From Streptomyces sp. MspMP-M5 (GTDB lineage Bacteria; Actinomycetota; Actinomycetes; Streptomycetales; Streptomycetaceae), in contig NZ_KB891888.1 of assembly GCF_000373585.1 (NCBI RefSeq), positions 1 to 64,000 of the forward strand: a DNA stretch of 64,000 nucleotides. The letters are read 5' to 3'. The notes under the pieces are model-generated. The model was not told the DNA's origin, made no database searches, and was given only the letters and a program-made list of their open reading frames with translations. This document shows, piece after piece, positions 36,352 through 44,125 of the stretch. Position 1 is the stretch's first letter. Each line of letters begins with the position of its first letter. A program made the position numbers and the translations under genes.

Positions 36352-36638
36352 TCCCTCTTGAGTCCCCCGGTCTTGAGCCCCCCGGCCACAAAGACCGTTT
36401 TGCGCCAGAAAAAGTAACTTTACCAGTACACTACCTTTAGCACGAAACGTAAATAAACATTAAGGTGATCTTGCACCACCGGCACCGAAGAGGGCGAATC
36501 GGGCGAGAGGGATGCATGGGTTGTGAGTGATGGAAATCACTTGATGGCGGTGAATCGGGGCATTTTTTTGCCGCCGCCATGCACATGCTTGACACTGAGC
36601 GCCGGCCACCGGGCCAAGAGGAGAGATGACGAAGCGCC
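36352..36638. promoter_or_regulatory. AT-rich divergent promoter region
   Basis: This 287-bp stretch separates the Stealth/PIG-L operon (minus) from the accessory/GT4-Stealth operon (plus). Around 36400-36480 the base composition drops sharply (runs such as AAAAAGTAACTTTACC and ACGTAAATAAACATTAAGG), far from the local 72 percent GC. Promoters for both operons should lie here, but I cannot fix the -35/-10 boxes. A six-codon reading frame (ATG 36626 to TGA 36646) with a strong AGAGGAGAG site overlaps the accessory start. Confidence 0.55.
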
Positions 36639-37634
36639 ATGAGTGAAGCCCTGCTGTCCCATGCAGTGGCGGCGGCCAAGCGTGCCCGCCGTACCGCGGG
36701 CCGCATCCGCCGCCGCGTGGAGCAGATCAACACCGTTCCGGCGCTCGGCGCCCGCACCCGCCCCCGGCCCGCCGTCCGCCCGGTCCACCTCTCGGTCCTC
36801 GCCGGCCGCACCCTCAACCTCGCGGTGCCCTGGCCCGGGAGTGCCGCGGACCTGACGGAGGCCCGCCTCGTACTGGAGCGCCGGGGCCGCCGGCACAGCG
36901 TCGTCCTGGAACGGGAGCCGCAGCCGGACGGCCGGCTCCTGCTCACCGCCACGGCGCCGGTGCGGCACGCACGGCACGACGACCCCGCGGTCCCCGGCCT
37001 CCGACTCGACGACGGCATCTGGCGGTTGACCATCGCGGCGCTCGACGCCGGCGGGCAGAGGATCCGCTACGCGATCGCCGCGCCGGACGTACCGGCCGCG
37101 GACGGCCCCACCCTCCCCAGCCCGCCCAGCGCGACCAGCGGTGCCACCTTCCGGCCCGTACGGTCCGTCGACGGCCACGCCATGCTCAAGGTGACCGGAC
37201 CGCGTGAGCACGCCGAGCTGGTCCGCTTCGACCTGCGCTGGGACCGGATCACCGTGCACGGCCGCCTGCTCGCCGCCGGCCCGCCGCCCGGCGAGTACGC
37301 GGTGGAGGCGGTGCGCCGCGGCTCGGGAACGGTCGTTGCCGTCGACCCCACCTGGGACGGCGACCGCTTCGCCTTCGACGTCCCGCTCGTCGCCATGACG
37401 TGCGACGTCCGGACGCAGCGCATGTGGGACTTCCAGTTGCGCCGCGGGCGGACCCGCATCAAGATCGCGCGTCGGCTGACCGATGTACGCCGCCCGAAGA
37501 AGGTCTTCCGCACCCCGTTCCGGACGATCGCCACGGAGGACGGCGCGTTGCTGCGCGTGCACGCCCACCTCTCCGCGGCCGGCACCTTCGCGGTCAGCTG
37601 TGCTCCCTTCACCACCACCGAGGAAACCGCCTGA
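36639..37634 (+). CDS. Stealth-associated accessory protein A (unknown fold)
   Basis: The product is 331 residues with a very basic N-terminal helix (AAAKRARRTAGRIRRRVEQ) and no signal peptide. It is followed by what look like two or three beta-sandwich units (HLSVLAGRTLNLAVPWP; HAELVRFDLRWDRITVHGRLL; ALLRVHAHLSAAGTFAVSC). It is paralogous to the protein at 46606-47610; both end with a [R/L]xDVRxPxxVF motif and an AAGT[F/L]xxxC strand. Its stop overlaps the ATG of the GT4-Stealth gene (TGATG). It may be a partner or scaffold for that enzyme; no function is known. The Shine-Dalgarno lies closer to a tiny upstream frame than to ATG 36639. Confidence 0.82.
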   Translation: MSEALLSHAVAAAKRARRTAGRIRRRVEQINTVPALGARTRPRPAVRPVHLSVLAGRTLNLAVPWPGSAADLTEARLVLERRGRRHSVVLEREPQPDGRLLLTATAPVRHARHDDPAVPGLRLDDGIWRLTIAALDAGGQRIRYAIAAPDVPAADGPTLPSPPSATSGATFRPVRSVDGHAMLKVTGPREHAELVRFDLRWDRITVHGRLLAAGPPPGEYAVEAVRRGSGTVVAVDPTWDGDRFAFDVPLVAMTCDVRTQRMWDFQLRRGRTRIKIARRLTDVRRPKKVFRTPFRTIATEDGALLRVHAHLSAAGTFAVSCAPFTTTEETA

Positions 37635-40465
37635 TGAAGATCACGTTCCTGCTCACCTGGGGCGACGAGATGGGTGGCACCGAGATGGCCGCCTACACCC
37701 AGGCGGCACATCTGGCCCCGCGTCACGAAGTGGAGGTCTTGAGCGTCCTCAAGACCCGGGAGGAGCCGTTCTTCACCGCCGGGCGCGCGATTCCCCGCCG
37801 GTACCTCGTCGACCGCACCGGCCCGTACGGCCGTCCGGTGCGCGACAGCGGCCTGGACGAGCAGGCGTGCCGCACGCTCACCTCCCTTCCCAGCGAGTTG
37901 ATCAAGCCCGCCTGGGAGGCCACCTTCGACCGGCTCACCGACATCGAGATGACCGCCGCGCTGGGCGCGTTGGACACCGATGTGCTGGTCACCACCACGC
38001 CCGCGTTGATGGCCGCCGCGGCCGAACTGGTGCCCTCCCGCGTCGTCACCGTCCACCAGGAGCACCGCGCCTCCCAGTTGCGCGGCGTCAGCGGTGAGCC
38101 GCTGCTGGTGTACGCACCTCGGATCGATGCGCTGGTGTCCCTGACCGAGCGCACCAACGACTGGTTCGCCGACTCGCTCGGCGCCACCGCCCCCGAGTTG
38201 GCGGTCGTCCCCAACGCCGTCCCCAGCGGCTTCCGGCCGCGTTCCGACCTGGACGGCAGGACCATCGTGCTGGCCGCCCGCATGACGCCGGAGAAGCAAC
38301 TCGACCATGCCATCGAGGCGTTCGCCACCCTGGCCGACCAGTACCCCGACTGGTCGATGCGGATCTTCGGCGACGGACCGCAGGAAGTACGTCTGCGGCG
38401 CATCATCGACGGCCTGGCCCTGCACGACCGCGTCCAGCTCCTGGGCCGTTCGCCCGATATGGAACAGGAGTGGGCCAAGGCCGGTCTGGCGCTGCTGCCC
38501 TCCCGCAACGAAGCGTTTCCGCTCGTGCTGCTGGAGGTCTTCGCCGCCGGTGTGCCGGTCATCGCCTACGACATCGTCACCGGCCCGGCCGAGATCGTCC
38601 GGCACGGAGTCGACGGCCTGCTCGTCCCGGCCGGCGACAAGGATTCCCTCGCCGTCGCCATGGACAAGCTGATGGGCGACGACGAGACCCGGCGGGCGTA
38701 CGGCAAGGCCGCCCGCGAGGGCGTCCACGAGCGCTTCGGGGCCGAGAAGATCACCGCGCGCTGGGAGGAGCTCTTCACGCGCCTGGTGACCCGTCGCGAC
38801 GATCCCCGGCGGCTGGCCGACCGCGCCGACCGCACGGCCCGCCGCATCGCGGCCGGCGGCAGCCGCAGCTTCAACGTGGCCGCGCCCATCAGCGTGCTCT
38901 CCGGGTCCGCCGACGAGCAGAAGGCGCGCGAGGTGCTGCTCCAGGCCCAGGACCGCACCGGCACCCTCGTGCGCTCCGCCGGCCGGCTGGCGGAGGTGCG
39001 CGACGACGTCCTCGCACCGCGCATGGCCGAGTGGAACCTGGAGATCGCCACCGCCGCACTGGCCGCGCACGGCATCCCCTACGTCCTGCTGCGCGACGGC
39101 GGGACCTCCTACCGCGTCGCCGTCGAGGTCGAGCGCCGCGCGCAGGTCCTCGAGGCCCTCGCCGCCGAGCTCCACGGCAAGCCCGTCTATGCGGAACTGA
39201 TCACCCCGCGCGGGGCCGCGCCCGGCGCCGTACTCGCCGAACGGCTGCGCGAGGCCGGAGATGTGGCGGGCCTGCGGGTCTTCAAGCCGCTGACCACCGA
39301 GAGCCGCACCCTGCGCTACGGGCCCGCCTTCGGCTGCACCGTGGAGTTCTGGACCGAGAACGCCGAGGACGAGGAGCTGCCCGGCTGGCGCAGCACGCCC
39401 CGCGGCTCCACCCTGCTCGGCCCGCGGCTCCCGTCGCTGGAAGCGGATGCGACCCTCCGCGTCGGTGAGCGCGACCACCCGACCGTCGCCGCCTTCACCG
39501 ACGATCTCATGTGGGACATCGCCTTCCCCATCGACGTCGTCTACACCTGGGTCGACGACACCGATCCGGCGTGGCGCGAGCGCCGCGACGCCGCCAAGCG
39601 CGCCGCGGGACTCGCCGACGGCGGTGCGGACAGCGGCGATGTGCGCTTCCGCAACCGCGACGAACTGCGCTACTCGCTACGGTCGTTGGCGATGTACGCA
39701 CCGTGGGTGCGCAACATCTACCTCGTCACCGACGACCAGACCCCGTCCTGGCTGGACACCTCCCGGCCCGGCATCAAGGTCGTCAGCCACCGCGAGATCT
39801 TCGACGACCCCACACTGCTGCCCACCTTCAACTCGCACGCCATCGAAAGCCAACTCCACCGCATCGACGGCCTGTCGGAACACTTCCTCTACTTCAACGA
39901 CGACGTCTTCCTCGGGCGTCCGCTCACCCCGCGCTCGTTCTTCGCGAGCAACGGCACGGCACACTTCTTCCGCTCGCCGACCGCGGTCCCGCCCAGTCGG
40001 CTCTCCGAGGACGACGAGGGGTACTTCGCCGCGGCGAAGAACAATCGCAGCCTGCTCCAGCGGGAGTACGGCCGTACCGCCACGCATGGGTTCCTGCACG
40101 CCCCGCACCCGCTGCGGCGCAGCGTCATGGCGGAGATCGCCGAGAAGTTCCCGGAGGAGATCGCGACCACCGCGGCCAGTCGGTTCCGTGCGACCACAGA
40201 TCTGTCGGTGGCGTCCTCCCTGCACCACCACTACGGCTACCTGACGGGTCGCTCCACCCCGGCGTCCCTCTCGTGCTCGTTCGTCAACGCCGGCGACTAC
40301 ACCCACCACACCAGGCTCAGCCGCATGCTGGCCACCCGTAGCCACAGCGTGTTCTGCATAGGCGAGTCGGCGGACGCCGAGGTGCCCGCCGACGAGCAGG
40401 ACCGCGTGCTGCGCGCCTTCCTCGGCGCGTACTTCCCGGTGCGCTCGCCGTTCGAGCGCGGCTGA
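37634..40465 (+). CDS. Fusion of GT4 glycosyltransferase and Stealth transferase (A)
   Basis: The product is 943 residues. Residues 1-395 are a GT-B glycosyltransferase of family 4: MKITFLLTWGDEMGGTE at the start, VTVHQEHRASQLRG, VVPNAVPSGF, and the donor-binding E-x7-E in NEAFPLVLLE. A linker domain (about 410-620) with TLRYGPAFGCTVEFW is shared with the other Stealth proteins. The Stealth domain follows: CR1 IDVVYTWVDDTDPAW near 633, CR2 675-760 ending FNDDVFLG, CR3 near 801 and CR4 near 879. One chain could thus add a sugar and then a sugar-phosphate to a growing surface polymer. The start overlaps the stop of accessory protein A. Confidence 0.92.
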   Translation: MKITFLLTWGDEMGGTEMAAYTQAAHLAPRHEVEVLSVLKTREEPFFTAGRAIPRRYLVDRTGPYGRPVRDSGLDEQACRTLTSLPSELIKPAWEATFDRLTDIEMTAALGALDTDVLVTTTPALMAAAAELVPSRVVTVHQEHRASQLRGVSGEPLLVYAPRIDALVSLTERTNDWFADSLGATAPELAVVPNAVPSGFRPRSDLDGRTIVLAARMTPEKQLDHAIEAFATLADQYPDWSMRIFGDGPQEVRLRRIIDGLALHDRVQLLGRSPDMEQEWAKAGLALLPSRNEAFPLVLLEVFAAGVPVIAYDIVTGPAEIVRHGVDGLLVPAGDKDSLAVAMDKLMGDDETRRAYGKAAREGVHERFGAEKITARWEELFTRLVTRRDDPRRLADRADRTARRIAAGGSRSFNVAAPISVLSGSADEQKAREVLLQAQDRTGTLVRSAGRLAEVRDDVLAPRMAEWNLEIATAALAAHGIPYVLLRDGGTSYRVAVEVERRAQVLEALAAELHGKPVYAELITPRGAAPGAVLAERLREAGDVAGLRVFKPLTTESRTLRYGPAFGCTVEFWTENAEDEELPGWRSTPRGSTLLGPRLPSLEADATLRVGERDHPTVAAFTDDLMWDIAFPIDVVYTWVDDTDPAWRERRDAAKRAAGLADGGADSGDVRFRNRDELRYSLRSLAMYAPWVRNIYLVTDDQTPSWLDTSRPGIKVVSHREIFDDPTLLPTFNSHAIESQLHRIDGLSEHFLYFNDDVFLGRPLTPRSFFASNGTAHFFRSPTAVPPSRLSEDDEGYFAAAKNNRSLLQREYGRTATHGFLHAPHPLRRSVMAEIAEKFPEEIATTAASRFRATTDLSVASSLHHHYGYLTGRSTPASLSCSFVNAGDYTHHTRLSRMLATRSHSVFCIGESADAEVPADEQDRVLRAFLGAYFPVRSPFERG
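39680..39915 (+). repeat. 236-bp inverted repeat, copy 2 (in GT4-Stealth gene A)
   Basis: Partner of 35069-35304 in opposite orientation, of equal length with about 5 mismatches. The third Stealth gene (47607-50468) is clearly diverged over the same region. Confidence 0.85.
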
Positions 40466-40475
40466 TCGCAGGCCG

Positions 40476-40529
40476 TCCGTCCCGGGGCCCTCAACGGAGT
40501 GCCCGGCCTGTTCGGGGTCCCGGGACGGA
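40476..40529 (+). terminator. Hairpin terminator after GT4-Stealth gene A
   Basis: TCCGTCCCGGG (40476-40486) and CCCGGGACGGA (40519-40529) are perfect 11-bp arms with a 32-base loop, 11 bp after the stop. It could also serve the convergent acyltransferase gene. Confidence 0.5.
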
Positions 40530-40612
40530 TCAGTCGGCAGGTACGCCGAGGGGCAACCGGCGCTCCGCGGCGGCAGGCGTTGCCGCCGGACGATGCGCCA
40601 GGCCGGCGGCCG

Positions 40613-41785
40613 TCAGGCCGGATCCCGTGCCCGCGCGGGCGACAGCGCCCGGTCGTCCTGGGGCGCGGTGGGCGCGGGCGGTGCGGTGACAGGTCGGGCA
40701 TGGCGGCGGCGCGGTGTGACGTTTCGGCGGACGTCGTCGATGCCGCGCCGCATCGTGGTGCGGAGCCACTTCCCCAGGGGCCGTTCGACGAGGCGGTGGA
40801 TGAGCCAGGCGGCCACCAACATCAGTGCGGTCACCGCAGCCACCAGAACCGGCGCCGGAATCCGGTTCCGGTAGTGATGGATGAGCGTCATGCCGATGTT
40901 CATGTGGATGACGTAGAGCGGGTACGTGAGCGCCCCCGCCGTGGTGAGCCACTTCCACTGGATGCGGTCGAAGACGCCCAGCGCAATGGCGCCGACGACG
41001 GCGAAGGCAGCGATGATCAGCAAACGGGCCGGCCAGGTGGGCAGAACCTCCGCTGCGGCCTTGCCGAGGTTGGTTGCCAGACGGTAGTCGATATACCGCT
41101 GGGCGAGCAGGAGCTGCAGGATCACGATCGCCCACAGGATCGCGTTGGGCCGATAGCGGCGCATCAGGTAAAAGGCGATGCCCGTTATGAAGAAAGGCGC
41201 GTACTGCGGCATCGCGAAAGCCGTGAGCAGCGGCGTCCCCATGACCGGGGCGAGAGCGGCCGCGGCGGTCCATACCCCGCACAGGACCAGGCAGTTGCGG
41301 TAGGTGACGCCGAACAGCATCACCACGACCATGATCAGGTAGAACTTCAGCTCAACGAAGAGCGTCCAGTACACCGGATCCACATGAGGTGTGTTGTTAC
41401 CGCTCTGGAGCATGGTCAGATTGGTGATCACCGTGTCCCAGCCGTGCAGGGAGGTGACCTCCGGCCACATCTTCACCACCACGGCGGTGAGCAGGATGCC
41501 GACCCAGTAGGCCGGAAACAACCGGGTCAGGCGGGAGACGGCGAATTCGCCCACCGTGCGGCCCCACACGCTCATGCAAATGACGAAGCCGCTGATCAGG
41601 AAGAAGACCTCCACACCCAACCACCCGTACTGGGCCACCTTATGGGCGGTCGGAAAGATCGTGTCCGTCTTGTGACCCCATGGTCGTGCCAGGGCGACGT
41701 AATGGTAGAAAACCACCATCAACGCGGCGAGCAACCGCAGCCCGTCCAGTACGGCAAGCCGGTTCCCCGTGCGGCGTTCGGCCAT
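40613..41785 (-). CDS. Acyltransferase-3 family membrane protein
   Basis: The product is 390 residues with about ten membrane helices. The N-terminus has the family motif LDGLRLLAALMVVFYHY with the functional His, then GVEVFFLISGFVI and RLTRLFPAYW. It ends with the typical LIHRLVERPLGKW and a basic Pro-rich tail. Members move acetyl or acyl groups from the cytoplasm onto extracytoplasmic sugars. In this setting it probably O-acylates the surface glycan made by the Stealth/GT4 enzymes (inference). It is monocistronic and convergent with GT4-Stealth gene A. Confidence 0.92.
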   Translation of the reverse strand: MAERRTGNRLAVLDGLRLLAALMVVFYHYVALARPWGHKTDTIFPTAHKVAQYGWLGVEVFFLISGFVICMSVWGRTVGEFAVSRLTRLFPAYWVGILLTAVVVKMWPEVTSLHGWDTVITNLTMLQSGNNTPHVDPVYWTLFVELKFYLIMVVVMLFGVTYRNCLVLCGVWTAAAALAPVMGTPLLTAFAMPQYAPFFITGIAFYLMRRYRPNAILWAIVILQLLLAQRYIDYRLATNLGKAAAEVLPTWPARLLIIAAFAVVGAIALGVFDRIQWKWLTTAGALTYPLYVIHMNIGMTLIHHYRNRIPAPVLVAAVTALMLVAAWLIHRLVERPLGKWLRTTMRRGIDDVRRNVTPRRRHARPVTAPPAPTAPQDDRALSPARARDPA

Positions 41786-42359
41786 TGTGTAACCCCCGTA
41801 GCGCCCTGGTCAGTGGCGCCCCATGGTCGAAGAAACTCACCGCTTGCAGCGAACCGGCGAGCAAGCTGTCCACTTTTCATGCTTCCACAGACCAGCGGAC
41901 GGCCGACCCCTGCGCCATGTGGGGATAACCACAACGTCGAGCTGGAACGGATACCGGCGTGCCGGCTTCCGGCCCGCACTTTCCCTGGACTCGGCCGAAT
42001 CCGCAGCCACCTGCACAGCCAGGCGGACCGCCCAACTCCAGGCGGAAGGCCGTCCGTTCGCGCCACCGGAGCGCACTGGACATCCTCGACCGCGGCCATG
42101 CCACTGAATTCGTCGACGGCAAGCATTTCGTCGCCCCACGATGAGCGTGCCGGATATCTCCTGATCCACCCCAAATAATCATTCTCTTCGACCGGGGTCA
42201 TTCTCTGTTGCCGGAATTGAGGCCCACGTCCCGCATCGGCATTTTTGAGAACTGAAGGGGAATCGCGATCACCGTCGAATCCTCTTCGTTCGGCCCCCCT
42301 TCGGGCTTTTCTGGGCTGACCGAACCCCGGCCGAACCCCGGCCGTTCCCTACGTGTCCC
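41786..42359. other. Intergenic region without a supported gene
   Basis: The 574-bp stretch is noticeably less GC-rich than its neighbours and has reading frames on both strands, but none with convincing codon bias, start or homology. It must contain the acyltransferase promoter (next to 41786) and the terminator of the LAXTG gene (next to 42360). An 11-bp unit CCGAACCCCGG is tandemly duplicated at 42320-42341. Confidence 0.6.
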
Positions 42360-43643
42360 TCAGTCGGTGCCCCTGGCCCCGCGAGTGCGGCGGACGGCGA
42401 AGACCGCTCCGGTGCCCAGCAGCAGGGCGGCGCCGCCCGCGAGGGCGAGCTGCGGTACGACGGACGGCGTCCCGGTCGCGGCGAGGCTGCCCTCGGCGGT
42501 GCCGGTGCCGGCGACCGGCTCGGCCGAGGCGTTGCCCTGCGCCGAAGGGTTCGGCTCGGCCTTCGGCTTCGGGCGGTCCTTGTCCTCGACCTTGCCGGGC
42601 TCGGCGTCGTCGGTCTTGCCGGGCTTGCTGCCGGCGGGCAGCACCTCGAAGTCGTAGCGCTTCATCGGGCCGAGCAGGCACGGGTTGTACCGGTCGGAGG
42701 CGTCGCCCGCGAGGAGGGCGAATGCCGTGTCGGCCGGCGCCTTGGCCCCGATCGTCATCCGCATCTTCACGGCGGTGCGGGCGCCGGGCTCGAGGGCCTT
42801 GACGGCGGCGATGTGGGCGGGGCCGTTGACGCTGTCCAGTTCCTGCCAGCCTGAGCCGTTGGACCACTGCACCTTCATGAAGTGCTGGTCCTCCTGCTTG
42901 GTGCGCAGGGTGAAGAAGACCAGCGGGTCCACGTCCAGCGTGCGTGCGGTGCCGTTGGCCACGATGAACGAGAAGTCGACCGTGGTACCGGCGACCACCT
43001 TCGAGGGCAGGCCGTTCGCCAGAACGGTCAGGCCCGGCACCCGCACGCACTCCTTGGCGGCGGCGAGCCTCTCGTCGGCGACCTCCTTCGCCGCACCGGC
43101 CTTGTCCAGGGCGACGGAGAAGGTGTTGTACTCCCGTGACGCCGCAACGCGGGCGTCGCCCCAGGCGTCCCGGGCGTCTTCCAACCTGGTGTCCGCGTCC
43201 GCCTTGGCGGCCTCGGCATTCTTGGCCCGGGCCTCGGCCACCGCGAGCGCCTTGCCGGCTTCGGCCTTCCCGGCCTCGTCCGTGGCAGCGTCCAGCTCGG
43301 CTCTGGCGTCCGTGACGGCCCGGTCGGCGGCAGCCTTGGCGGCATCGGCCGCCTCGGCCGCCTTCTCCGCAGCGAGCCGCGCCGCCTTGAGCGGGTGGGT
43401 GTCCTGGTCCAGGGCGGCCATGGTGGCCTTCAACTTCTCCAGTCCGGCCGTCTTGGCCGCGGCCGCTTCGTCGTACGCCTTCTTCGTGTCCTCGGCGTTC
43501 TTCTGCAGCTCCGCATAGGTCGGCTTGTGCTGCGTCTGCGCCGAGGACTTGCCGTCGGCGAAGGCTGAGCCCGTCGCGAGCAGGACGGTGGGCACGGTCA
43601 CTGCGGCGACGACGGCGGACGCGAGGGTGCGGCGAAGAGTCAC
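42360..43643 (-). CDS. LAXTG sortase-anchored coiled-coil surface protein
   Basis: The product is 427 residues. A signal peptide (ALASAVVAAVTVPTVLLATGSAFA) is followed by about 150 residues of Ala/Lys/Glu/Asp-rich coiled coil (about 40-190). A beta-rich domain (VDFSFIVANGTARTLDVDPLVFFTL) follows, then a Pro/Lys/Glu wall-spanning stretch. The C-terminus is a sorting signal: LAATG, a hydrophobic helix and the basic tail RRTRGARGTD. LAXTG is the class E sortase motif of Streptomyces, so the protein should be covalently fixed to peptidoglycan. Its role in the glycan locus is unknown; it could be a wall adhesin or a modified acceptor. Confidence 0.9.
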   Translation of the reverse strand: MTLRRTLASAVVAAVTVPTVLLATGSAFADGKSSAQTQHKPTYAELQKNAEDTKKAYDEAAAAKTAGLEKLKATMAALDQDTHPLKAARLAAEKAAEAADAAKAAADRAVTDARAELDAATDEAGKAEAGKALAVAEARAKNAEAAKADADTRLEDARDAWGDARVAASREYNTFSVALDKAGAAKEVADERLAAAKECVRVPGLTVLANGLPSKVVAGTTVDFSFIVANGTARTLDVDPLVFFTLRTKQEDQHFMKVQWSNGSGWQELDSVNGPAHIAAVKALEPGARTAVKMRMTIGAKAPADTAFALLAGDASDRYNPCLLGPMKRYDFEVLPAGSKPGKTDDAEPGKVEDKDRPKPKAEPNPSAQGNASAEPVAGTGTAEGSLAATGTPSVVPQLALAGGAALLLGTGAVFAVRRTRGARGTD

Positions 43644-44125
43644 GGGAGCCTTTTCCTGGTCAGAGAGAAGGAAGCCCGCAGCGCGACGCGATGCCGATGC
43701 GTGCGGGAAGCCTTGATCGTATGACCGAAATCAGCGGGAAAGGTGAGGAATCTTTGCCTTGCGCAAGCGGCCTTTCCGCCTCCCCGGACCGGCAAAACGG
43801 TGCAATCACTGATAGTTGCTCTCGTTGCCACAGATTTCTCTGTGATCTATCCAACTCGCCCCTCGAACAGCATCCGTCGCGCCGTCAAGAGCCTCTCGCC
43901 ACCCTCGCGCAACTACCGCCGGAGCGCCGGGATCGGGCCGTCACGGAGAGTCGGACGGCCAGCAGGGAGCCCCGCCCGGAAACCCATATATCCGAATTCA
44001 CCTTTGGGTGGCGTTCTGTATGATTTGCGATTCGACAGCAACCGCTCGACTGCCGGGCGCGGCCGGCGCCCGTGCGCCCTTCGCGCCGCAGGCGGTCAGG
44101 CTCGTACGTCCAGGACTCCTCCGCC
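43644..44125. other. Divergent intergenic region, 482 bp
   Basis: There is no supported gene. It contains the promoter regions of the LAXTG gene (minus) and the second PIG-L gene (plus). Short open frames exist but lack codon bias. Confidence 0.55.
43997..44024 (+). promoter_or_regulatory. Candidate housekeeping promoter of PIG-L gene B
   Basis: TTCACC (43997-44002) and TATGAT (44019-44024) are separated by 16 bp, about 100 bp before ATG 44126. This is a good match for a vegetative promoter in an AT-rich patch. Confidence 0.45.

Noticed and set aside
41719..42201. A 160-codon minus-strand frame upstream of the acyltransferase
   Set aside because: Overlaps the acyltransferase start, has no codon bias, no ribosome-binding site and no recognisable domain.
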